NCBI GenBank assembly: GCA_009936695.1
Contig: JAACEA010000285.1
Span: 1-5,055 of the forward strand
Reading direction: 5' to 3'
From: Planctomycetia bacterium
GTDB lineage: Bacteria; Planctomycetota; Phycisphaerae; Phycisphaerales; SM1A02
Length of the DNA: 5,055 nt
Positions 1 to 5,055 of this stretch are shown one piece after another (position 1 is the stretch's first letter; each line of letters starts with the position of its first letter). Position numbers and translations under genes: made by a program. Under the pieces are notes generated by a model. That model was not told the DNA's origin. It saw only the letters and a list, made by a program, of their open reading frames with translations, and searched no databases.

Positions 1-555
1 AGGCTGCTGATCGAGAAGACGCCCGATCACGCCCTTCATCTCGAACTGGCCGATCGGCTGCTGCCGCGCTGCCGGGTCATCCACCTGGTCCGACATCCAG
101 CCGACGTCGCGGCCAGCCTGGTCCGCGCCGCCACCAGGCCGTGGGGCCGCGGCTGGGCACCGGGATCGATCGAAGCTGCGACCCGACGCTGGGTCGAATG
201 CGTCGAGGCCGCGGAATCCGCCGCCCCGCGGTTCGGTGCCGCTCGATTCATGACCCTGCGATACGAGGATCTTCGATCGGAGCCGGCTCGAACGCTCGGC
301 GAGGCGCTCGACTTCGCGGGGTTGCCGACATCCGGGACGGAATGCGCCCGAATCGTCACCACGGAAGACGCCGGCGCAGGCCCGGCCATCACGCTGCGCG
401 GCGAATTCGGGGATCAGCCGCTCGTCGAACCGGACGGGTTCGGGGATGGAACCCGGCAGACGCCGCTCGGACGCCGTGATTTCAAGAGGTGCCTCGCCAT
501 CGCGGGCCCGCTCCTGTCGCGGTTCGGCCACGACCCGAAGGGCGAGGATCGTTGA
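1..555 (+). CDS. Sulfotransferase family protein, C-terminal part (5' end outside window)
   Basis: This is the last 184 residues of a PAPS-dependent sulfotransferase, which moves a sulfuryl group from PAPS to a hydroxyl or amine on a glycan, lipid or tyrosine. Seen in sequence: frame 1 is open from base 1 to a TGA at 553-555. Residues 5-10 read EKTPDH, the W/E-K-T-P block of the family. Residues 26-40 (VIHLVRHPADVAASL) form the 3'-phosphate binding segment, with Arg31 and Ser39 as the expected PAPS contacts. Residues 88-91 (YEDL) begin the usual YEDL-x-x-x-P block, followed by a helix ending in a GLP turn. The N-terminal P-loop (5'-phosphosulfate site) must lie upstream and is not seen. The stop overlaps the start of the next gene, so the two are very likely one operon. 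The acceptor is unknown. It belongs to the broad Sulfotransfer_3/tyrosylprotein-sulfotransferase-like group, but the exact subfamily is uncertain. Confidence 0.9.
   Translation, partial: RLLIEKTPDHALHLELADRLLPRCRVIHLVRHPADVAASLVRAATRPWGRGWAPGSIEAATRRWVECVEAAESAAPRFGAARFMTLRYEDLRSEPARTLGEALDFAGLPTSGTECARIVTTEDAGAGPAITLRGEFGDQPLVEPDGFGDGTRQTPLGRRDFKRCLAIAGPLLSRFGHDPKGEDR
538..551 (+). promoter_or_regulatory. Ribosome binding site for the glycosyltransferase, inside the upstream gene
   Basis: AAGGG at 538-542 lies 9 bases before the TTG at 552, and GAGG at 544-547 lies closer. Either could pair with the 16S rRNA tail. This purine-rich run supports TTG 552 as the start over the ATG at 489. The stop of the upstream gene and this start overlap as TTGA (552-555), a typical translational coupling junction. 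Confidence 0.5.
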
Positions 556-1436
556 CCGCCCAGCCGCGATTCAGCGTGGTCACCATCGTCCGAGACGGGG
601 AGACTCATCTCGCGGAGGCGGTGGCGAGCGTTCGGGATCAGTCCGTCGAAGACTGGGAGCTCCACATCGTCGATGATGGCTCGATCGACGGAACCCTCGA
701 CCTCGCGACCCGACTGGCCGAGGAGGATTCCGAGCGAATCCATGTCCACCGTCATCCCCAGGGGGAGAACCGCGGGATGAGCGCGAGCCGGAATCTGGGG
801 CTTCGCCACGCCACCGGGGAGTTCGTGACCTGGCTCGACCACGACGATCGGTTCCTCCCCCGCAAACTGGAGACGCTTCACGAGACGCTGGACCGATGTC
901 CGGAGGCGGTGGCGGCGATCGGTCCCTGCCGTCGCTGGTGGTCATGGGGCTCGCCCGAAGGGAGAGACGAGGACCAGACGATCCCTTCCGTCGAGGCCGA
1001 TCGGCTGCTCCGACCACCGGGCCTGCTGCCGATGTTCCTCGAGAATCCCCGGGCGGTTCCACTCGCGCCCCTGGTGCGTCGTCGGCCGTTGGTGGCGATG
1101 GGCGGGCACGTCGAACGATTCCGGGGCATGTACGAGGATCAGGCGTTTCTCGCCCGCCTCATGTTCCGTCATCCCGTGATCGTGATTCCCGACGTCCTGC
1201 ATCTCTATCGCCAGCACGAGTCGAGCTGCGTCGCACGAACCCACCGATCCGGTCTCGACATCCGGACCCGGAGACGCTTCCTGCACTGGCTCGCGATGGA
1301 GTTCGAGACCTGCGGCCCGCGAGACGAGACGCTTCGCCGCGCGATCGCCCGTGCGACTCGCGCGACACGATCCTGGCGACTGCGGCGTTGGCAGCGAATC
1401 ATCATCAACCTTCGCTCGAAGAACGTCGCTCACTGA
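552..1436 (+). CDS. Family 2 glycosyltransferase (GT-A fold), 294 residues
   Basis: A GT2 enzyme that transfers a sugar from a nucleotide-sugar donor, most likely in the cytoplasm during assembly of a surface glycan. Residues counted from TTG 552: the N-terminal strand FSVVTIVRDGE (7-17) begins the Rossmann-like fold. VDDGSIDGT (40-48) carries the nucleotide-binding Asp41-Asp42. SASRNLGLRHATGEF (77-91) is the classic connector. LDHDD (95-99) is the DxD-type metal-binding motif. YEDQAFLARL (194-203) holds the ED pair typical of the catalytic base region. The C-terminal 60 residues are basic and rich in Arg. No membrane segment is evident, so this is a soluble or peripheral GT2. An ATG at 489 in the same frame would add 21 residues, but they are low-complexity and overlap the upstream gene by 67 bases, whereas GT2 proteins usually start just before the FSVV strand. 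Donor and acceptor cannot be read from sequence. The last 32 bases overlap the convergent sulfotransferase gene. Confidence 0.92.
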   Translation: MTAQPRFSVVTIVRDGETHLAEAVASVRDQSVEDWELHIVDDGSIDGTLDLATRLAEEDSERIHVHRHPQGENRGMSASRNLGLRHATGEFVTWLDHDDRFLPRKLETLHETLDRCPEAVAAIGPCRRWWSWGSPEGRDEDQTIPSVEADRLLRPPGLLPMFLENPRAVPLAPLVRRRPLVAMGGHVERFRGMYEDQAFLARLMFRHPVIVIPDVLHLYRQHESSCVARTHRSGLDIRTRRRFLHWLAMEFETCGPRDETLRRAIARATRATRSWRLRRWQRIIINLRSKNVAH

Positions 1437-2145
1437 TCGGATCGACGTCGAAGACCGACGACCACTCACTGGACGCCAGCTGGCGACGAAGCGATTCGAT
1501 GTTCCCCACCGCCGCCGCCAGTTCCTGATTCGTGTTCTTCGCGACGGAGGATGCGAGCGGGCGATGCTCGACCCCGAGCCACTGCTGCACCATCGCGAGC
1601 ACCCCATCGGGATCTTCCAGGATGTCCGCGTACTCGATCTCGCAGGGAACGACACCCGACGATGCGATGAAGCCGTCGAGCCGCAGCACGTCGTCTCGGC
1701 AGCGGGCGAGGGCATCGACGAGTTCCTCGACGGCGACATCCCCCCCGCTCACCGGACGCTCGCGGGCACGAACGTTCCACCGCCCGGTCTCCGCGTGGAG
1801 TCGCCGGGCATTGATTCTGGAGATCGCGAGCCGAAGCAGGTCCCGACGCCGCATCAGAATGACCGTCAATTCGTTCTCCACGATGCAGGATCGAAGCAGA
1901 TCGAGGTCCGCGACATCCTTCAGCTTCGTCTTGAATCCGACGGCGGATCTGGTCCGTCGGCCGGCATACAGACGTCGGAGCGTCGACCGCTGCTCGTCCG
2001 GGGACCGGCCCACGAGAATCTCACCCTCCGCTCGAACGCGTGGATGCCGTCCGAGGCCGTCGACCAACCATGAACTCCCCGTCCTGCCGGGAAAGAGAAT
2101 CAGGAAACGGGTACCGACGGGTTGTCGTCTCAGCCAGGGAATCAT
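1405..2145 (-). CDS. NodH/Stf0-like sulfotransferase, 246 residues
   Basis: A complete cytoplasmic sulfotransferase using PAPS. Seen: FLILFPGRTGSSWLVDGL (14-31) holds the P-loop-like 5'-phosphosulfate site (PGRTGSS, 19-25), followed by HPRV and EGEIL (40-44). GFKTKLKD (70-77) and the 3'-phosphate segment MRRRDLLRLAISRINARRL (98-116), with Ser109, follow. The TGRWN block is at 120-124. EYADILEDP (171-179) is the YEDL equivalent, and KNT (203-205) leads into a C-terminal helix ending near a VFD motif. From family knowledge, the GRTGSS / GFKTK / R-NARRLH-x-TGRWN / KNT order matches bacterial LPS-sulfotransferase-like (NodH, Stf0-related) proteins that sulfate sugars. The start is well fixed: an in-frame TGA lies 15 bases upstream of the ATG. 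The gene is inverted relative to its neighbours, tail-to-tail with the glycosyltransferase and head-to-head with the next sulfotransferase, so it has its own promoter or a shared divergent one. The sugar acceptor is unknown. Confidence 0.9.
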   Translation of the reverse strand: MIPWLRRQPVGTRFLILFPGRTGSSWLVDGLGRHPRVRAEGEILVGRSPDEQRSTLRRLYAGRRTRSAVGFKTKLKDVADLDLLRSCIVENELTVILMRRRDLLRLAISRINARRLHAETGRWNVRARERPVSGGDVAVEELVDALARCRDDVLRLDGFIASSGVVPCEIEYADILEDPDGVLAMVQQWLGVEHRPLASSVAKNTNQELAAAVGNIESLRRQLASSEWSSVFDVDPISERRSSSEG

Positions 2146-2180
2146 CGACGAGTCCTCGATTCAACTGTATCGTCGGACCC
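2146..2180. promoter_or_regulatory. Short divergent intergenic region between two sulfotransferase genes
   Basis: Only 35 bases separate the two divergent start codons, so any promoter elements must extend into the coding sequences. The gap contains an inverted repeat, CGACGA (2146-2151) and TCGTCG (2170-2175), with an 18-base spacer. I see no convincing -35/-10 pair. The plus-strand start at 2181 has only a weak purine run (GGA) before it. A shared regulator site is possible but unproven, because CGACGA/TCGTCG words are common in this genome's coding style. Confidence 0.3.
2153..2157 (-). promoter_or_regulatory. Ribosome binding site of the minus-strand sulfotransferase
   Basis: Read on the minus strand, GAGGA ends 7 bases before the ATG at 2145. 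It is a fair Shine-Dalgarno match at normal spacing and agrees with the in-frame stop just upstream, which leaves no earlier start. Confidence 0.5.
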
Positions 2181-3050
2181 ATGCCCCATGCGCCGACAAC
2201 GCATTCCTGCGTTCCGACGCCGGAACCCCGACCGAACCTTCATCGGCTTCTATCGGCACCGTGGCGGGTGCTTCCGGATTTCCTTCTGATCGGCGCCCAG
2301 AAGTCCGGCACCACCGATCTCGATCGTCGAATCGCCCGGTCACCACACGTACTCCCGAGGGCGGCCAAGGAATGTCGGATCCTCGCGGGCCCCCGGCCGT
2401 CGAGCCTTCGCTGCCGGAGCTTCCAGGAGTCCGCTTTCCGACGCGCCCGTCTCCAACGCCGGCTCGGTGACCGATGCCGAGCCGGGGACGCGTGCCCCTA
2501 CTACCTCTTCCACCCGAGAACGCCGACGATCGCCCGTGACCTGCTGGGTCCGGAACTCGATCTCATCGTGCTGCTCCGGGACCCCGCCCTGCGGGCCTGG
2601 TCGCATCATCGACATGAACGAAGGCTCGGCGTCGAGACGCTTGAGTTCGAGGATGCGATCGCACAGGAACCCGCCCGACTCGCCGGTGAGACGCGACGCC
2701 TTCTCGATGATCCGGCCGCCGTCTCGGGACCTCATGAGCACTTCTCGTATCTGGCCCGCGGTCGATACGCGGAGCAGCTCGAGCGATGGTTCGAGGCCTT
2801 CGGATCCGAACGAGTGCTGGTCCTCTTCTCCGAAGATCATTTCGAGGACCCCGAAGGCACCAGCAACCGGGTGCTCGAACGGCTCGGGCTCCCACCGAAC
2901 CCTTCTGCACCCCCGCTTCCGATCGCCAATCGCGGCGACGGTCGGCCCCCGCCACCCGCCACCCTCGATCGACTGCGAGCCCACTTCGCGCCCCAGAACG
3001 ATCGTCTCGCCCGACTTCTGGGCCGACCGGTTCCCTGGCCCGAATCCTGA
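2181..3050 (+). CDS. Heparan-sulfate-sulfotransferase-like enzyme (Sulfotransfer_1 type), 289 residues
   Basis: A PAPS-dependent sulfotransferase resembling the sulfotransferase domain of heparan sulfate N- and O-sulfotransferases, whose bacterial members are thought to act on polysaccharides. Residues counted from ATG 2181: PDFLLIGAQKSGTT (32-45) is the 5'-phosphosulfate loop, with Lys41. Lys63-Glu64 match the conserved KE pair in which Glu is the likely base. GDACPYYLFHP (102-112) and the 3'-phosphate segment VLLRDPALRAWSHHRHE (130-146), with Arg133 and Ser141, follow. FSYLARGRYAEQLERW comes near residues 188-203, and then an SEDHFEDP block. In-frame ATGs at 2040 and 2070 exist but lie inside the divergent gene and add non-conserved residues. 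2181 fits better, and GTG 2268 is a possible later start. Oddity: residues 65-86 lack the aromatic residues normally seen after KE and the usual YRxxFP motif, which may mark a frameshift pair or real divergence. The N-terminal 30 residues are not signal-like. Confidence 0.87.
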   Translation: MPHAPTTHSCVPTPEPRPNLHRLLSAPWRVLPDFLLIGAQKSGTTDLDRRIARSPHVLPRAAKECRILAGPRPSSLRCRSFQESAFRRARLQRRLGDRCRAGDACPYYLFHPRTPTIARDLLGPELDLIVLLRDPALRAWSHHRHERRLGVETLEFEDAIAQEPARLAGETRRLLDDPAAVSGPHEHFSYLARGRYAEQLERWFEAFGSERVLVLFSEDHFEDPEGTSNRVLERLGLPPNPSAPPLPIANRGDGRPPPPATLDRLRAHFAPQNDRLARLLGRPVPWPES

Positions 3051-3166
3051 GGCTGCGATCGACGACGAGCGATCCATCGTCGGGTGGACCACCCACTGAT
3101 CGCGCCCTCGCTCACGCCGCACGCCGCTTCGATCCGAAGTATCCGGAGCCCTGACGCGAATCGATC
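3051..3166. other. Intergenic gap before the HTTM gene, with small inverted repeats
   Basis: This 116-base gap contains three small dyads: CGACGA 3060-3065 with TCGTCG 3077-3082, the 13-base palindrome GGGTGGACCACCC at 3082-3094, and CTTCG 3127-3131 with CGAAG 3135-3139 around a 3-base loop. None is followed by a T-run, so none is a standard intrinsic terminator. I see no clear promoter. No Shine-Dalgarno sequence lies at normal distance from the ATG at 3167; the nearest purine run is CGGAG at 3144-3148, too far away. Translation there may be SD-independent. Confidence 0.35.
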
Positions 3167-4825
3167 ATGACGCCACGCGCTCGAAATCGAAACCTCGTCC
3201 TTCCGTTCATCCTCGCGCTCCTCGGAGGCTGGCTGGCCCTGTGGCTCGCGTGGCATGGATGGCTTGAGGATGTCGTCGATTCGGCGGCGTCCGGCCGGGG
3301 TGGCTTCGATGCGCTGGTCGACCTGATCGAGCGACGCCGCGCGGTCGATCCCGCGTGGGAGGCCCCGGAACACGCGCTGTGGGTGGGGCGGACCGTCATG
3401 ACCCGGTTCGGCCTGCTGTGGATGCTCGTCGTGGCCGGCGCACTGGGCTTCATCCATCGGGCGTCCCTGGCCCGCGGCGCGAAGGCCTTCTTCACCGAAC
3501 CCGACGCCCCCCTCAACCTCGCGGTCCTCCGAATCACCACCTTCGGAGCGTTGCTCGTGATTCCCGCGGGACGCGAGGAGTTCCTCGTGCATGCCGCCCT
3601 GCCGGAGGCGCTGCTCTTCCCACCCTCGGGCATCGGTCCCCTGCTCACGAACCTCATTCCCGATCCGTCCACCGCCCGCCTGATCCTCATCGCCTGGATC
3701 GTGGCGACCGCGATGGCGATGCTCGGCCTTCTGACCCGCCCCGCGGCCATCGCGAGCACGCTGCTCACGATGCTCGTGCTCGGCATCCCGCAACTCCACG
3801 GCAAGGTCAACCACGCGCACCATCTGGTGTGGTTCGCCCTCCTCCTCGCGAGTTCTCGCTGCGGCGACGTCCTCTCACTCGACGCCTGGATTCGACGAAG
3901 ACGCCCGGCACCGTGCTCCGACGTGCGCTACGGACTTCCACTTCGATTCACCTGGGTCCTTCTGGGGATGGTCTATCTCTTCCCCGGCGTCTGGAAACTC
4001 TGGACCGGCGGCGTGGACTGGATCTTCAGCGATCACCTGCGCCACCAGATCTGGCACCAGTGGACGACGCACGCGAACTGGACCCCGGTTCTGGATCCCA
4101 CCGGAAGCCCGTGGCTGCTTCGCGTCGGCGGACTGGGCGTGATCGCCTTCGAGATCTCGTTCATCCTGCTGATGCTGCGCCGGCCGACGCGAATCATCGC
4201 CCTGGTCCTCGGCACGCTCTTCCACCTCGCGAATCTCCTCACCCTGAACATCGGGTTCTATTCACTCCTGGCGATCTACCCGTGCCTCGTCGACTGGCCT
4301 CGGTTGCTCTCGAGACTGGGCCTTCGATCGCCGACCCTCGGGATCCCCCGTGGAGTCGGCCCGTCGCCTCGAGGGGCACTTCTCCCCGTCACGGTCGTCG
4401 GTGCGATCCTCCTCATCGGCAACGGGTGGTACGGGATCCGCGGCGACAACTACGGCTGGCCGTTCGCGTGCTACCCCAAGTTCGGATACCCGATCCGTGA
4501 ACCGGTCCGCTCGATCATCGAGGTCGAGATCACCGCTCCGGACGGAGAACGAATGGTGGCGTCGTTCGCCACCGGCAAGGGCCCGGTGCGCACCGCGCGC
4601 TGGATCGGCATGGTCTCCCGGGTGCTCAAGCTCCCACCCGGTGATCGAAGGGATGCCGGCCTGCAGGCGCTGGCGGAGCTCGCGGTCGGAAACCGGCCTC
4701 CCGGAACGACGCTGCACTTCTTCCGAGCGGAGTACGCCACCCGCCCGAGCGACCGCGGGGCATCGGCGATCCGCCGCGAACCCCTCGCGTCGGTGACGAT
4801 TCTCGAAACGCCGACGGACCGCTAG
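3167..4825 (+). CDS. HTTM / vitamin K-dependent gamma-carboxylase-like membrane protein, 552 residues
   Basis: A multi-pass inner-membrane protein of the HTTM family, distant relatives of vitamin K-dependent gamma-glutamyl carboxylase; most bacterial members have no known substrate. Hydrophobic segments are near residues 10-29, 81-97, 117-133, 171-189, 193-210, 219-230, 261-279, 317-337, 342-376 (two passes) and 404-421. Family landmarks: LNLAVLRITTFG (116-127) at the domain start; NHAHHLVWFALLLASS (215-230), then CGDVLSLD (232-239), matching the NH-x-x-x-L ... D-x-x-SLD block; YLFPGVWKLWTGGVDWI (270-286), matching the G-x-x-KL-x-x-x-W block; and FHLANLLTLNIGFYSL (352-367). Lys213, just before the NH motif, is a candidate for the catalytic base corresponding to Lys218 of human GGCX, but the spacing differs by a few residues. 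Residues 422-552 are soluble and contain a WPFACYP motif and a beta-rich stretch. The protein lacks the long lumenal domain of the animal enzyme. Starting at ATG 3167 gives a basic N-terminus ahead of the first helix. Its stop overlaps that of the convergent gene. Confidence 0.82.
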   Translation: MTPRARNRNLVLPFILALLGGWLALWLAWHGWLEDVVDSAASGRGGFDALVDLIERRRAVDPAWEAPEHALWVGRTVMTRFGLLWMLVVAGALGFIHRASLARGAKAFFTEPDAPLNLAVLRITTFGALLVIPAGREEFLVHAALPEALLFPPSGIGPLLTNLIPDPSTARLILIAWIVATAMAMLGLLTRPAAIASTLLTMLVLGIPQLHGKVNHAHHLVWFALLLASSRCGDVLSLDAWIRRRRPAPCSDVRYGLPLRFTWVLLGMVYLFPGVWKLWTGGVDWIFSDHLRHQIWHQWTTHANWTPVLDPTGSPWLLRVGGLGVIAFEISFILLMLRRPTRIIALVLGTLFHLANLLTLNIGFYSLLAIYPCLVDWPRLLSRLGLRSPTLGIPRGVGPSPRGALLPVTVVGAILLIGNGWYGIRGDNYGWPFACYPKFGYPIREPVRSIIEVEITAPDGERMVASFATGKGPVRTARWIGMVSRVLKLPPGDRRDAGLQALAELAVGNRPPGTTLHFFRAEYATRPSDRGASAIRREPLASVTILETPTDR

Positions 4826-5055
4826 GGCCCCGAGCAGAGATTCTCGGCGAGCTCGACGCAGGCGAGGTCCCAGACCACGTCGCAGCAGAACGCGTCGACA
4901 CCGCAGACGGCGTCGCAACATTCCAGGTCGTCGCAACTGGGCACCGGGGACGGCTCGAAGCAGTCCCCCGCGCCCGGATCGCCGCAAGGAGCATTCTCGC
5001 ATCCTTCGATCGGTTCGAATCGACAGTCGCCGGTCACGGGATCGCAGAAGTCCTC
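4822..5055 (-). CDS. Cysteine-rich, probably secreted protein, C-terminal part (5' end outside window)
   Basis: The last 77 residues of a protein that stays open to the window edge. GTG at 5035-5037 could be read as a start, but the frame continues upstream with more cysteine-containing sequence of the same kind, so this is a 3' fragment. Thirteen of 77 residues are Cys, including pairs at 46-47 and 57-58 in the block ECCDAVCGVDAFCCDVVWD (45-63), followed by Cys66 and Cys74. Asp and Glu are also abundant. The CC-x-x-x-C-x-x-D-x-FCC-x-x-x-WD-x-x-C pattern resembles a repeat I associate with secreted planctomycete proteins. So many paired cysteines imply disulfides and export, though the signal peptide would lie outside the window. 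No membrane segment or sortase-type tail is seen. Function is unknown. It converges on the HTTM gene, with both stops inside one CTAG. Confidence 0.75.
   Translation of the reverse strand, partial: EDFCDPVTGDCRFEPIEGCENAPCGDPGAGDCFEPSPVPSCDDLECCDAVCGVDAFCCDVVWDLACVELAENLCSGP

Noticed and set aside
489..551. ATG at 489 as the start of the glycosyltransferase
   Set aside because: It would add 21 Arg/Pro-rich residues and a 67-base overlap. TTG 552 sits just before the conserved first strand, has a purine-rich leader and overlaps the upstream stop as TTGA.
1351..2073. Long plus-strand open frame opposite the NodH/Stf0-like sulfotransferase
   Set aside because: The minus strand carries clear sulfotransferase motifs in order and a well-placed start; the plus-strand reading has no recognisable domain and is an antisense shadow.
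2040..2180. ATG at 2040 or 2070 as the start of the third sulfotransferase
   Set aside because: Both lie within the divergent sulfotransferase and add residues with no family similarity; 2181 begins just outside it.
3082..3094. GGGTGGACCACCC palindrome as an intrinsic terminator
   Set aside because: No T-run follows, and a full-length stem would leave a one-base loop; it is only a short dyad.
2340..3122. Minus-strand open frame opposite the third sulfotransferase
   Set aside because: The plus strand has the PAPS-binding motifs; this frame has no recognisable motif.
2837..3823. Long minus-strand open frame rich in Arg, Glu and Gly
   Set aside because: It spans the end of one real plus-strand gene, the intergenic gap and the start of the HTTM gene. 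It has low-complexity charged composition and no domain, as expected for an antisense frame in GC-rich DNA.
3355..4500. Plus-strand open frame of 381 residues inside the HTTM gene
   Set aside because: Arg/Pro/His-rich out-of-frame translation of a gene with clear membrane segments and family motifs.
4262..5002. Minus-strand open frame across the HTTM 3' end and the cysteine-rich gene
   Set aside because: Arg-rich low-complexity translation in a different frame from the cysteine-rich protein, antisense to a well-supported membrane protein.

Overview
The window is GC-rich and tightly packed. It carries six protein genes, two of them cut by the window edges, and I found no RNA gene, mobile element or CRISPR array. 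The best guess for the host is a planctomycete, probably of the Phycisphaerae. This rests on three things: a paired-cysteine domain at the right edge of a type I associate with that phylum, an HTTM-type membrane protein next to sulfotransferases, and heavy use of CGA for arginine despite high GC. It is an inference from style, not from a marker gene.

Layout, left to right. Bases 1-555 (+) hold the C-terminal part of a PAPS-dependent sulfotransferase. Its stop overlaps the TTG start of a family 2 glycosyltransferase (552-1436, +). The glycosyltransferase runs tail-to-tail into a NodH/Stf0-like sulfotransferase on the minus strand (1405-2145), with 32 bases of coding overlap. Only 35 bases separate that gene's start from a divergent third sulfotransferase, of the heparan-sulfate-sulfotransferase-like type (2181-3050, +). 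After a 116-base gap comes a 552-residue multi-pass HTTM / vitamin K-dependent gamma-carboxylase-like protein (3167-4825, +). Its stop codon shares a CTAG palindrome with the stop of a convergent cysteine-rich, probably secreted protein (4822-5055, -) that continues out of the window.

How it may work together: three sulfotransferases from different subfamilies plus a glycosyltransferase in about 3 kb suggest a locus that builds and sulfates a surface or exported glycan. The integral membrane HTTM protein and the cysteine-rich exported protein are less clearly linked to that job. A modified, disulfide-rich surface protein is one possible tie, but only a guess. The most useful second looks are the three-class sulfotransferase cluster, the HTTM protein and its neighbours, and a stretch of the third sulfotransferase (about 2370-2450) that looks wrong for its family and may hide a compensating frameshift pair.
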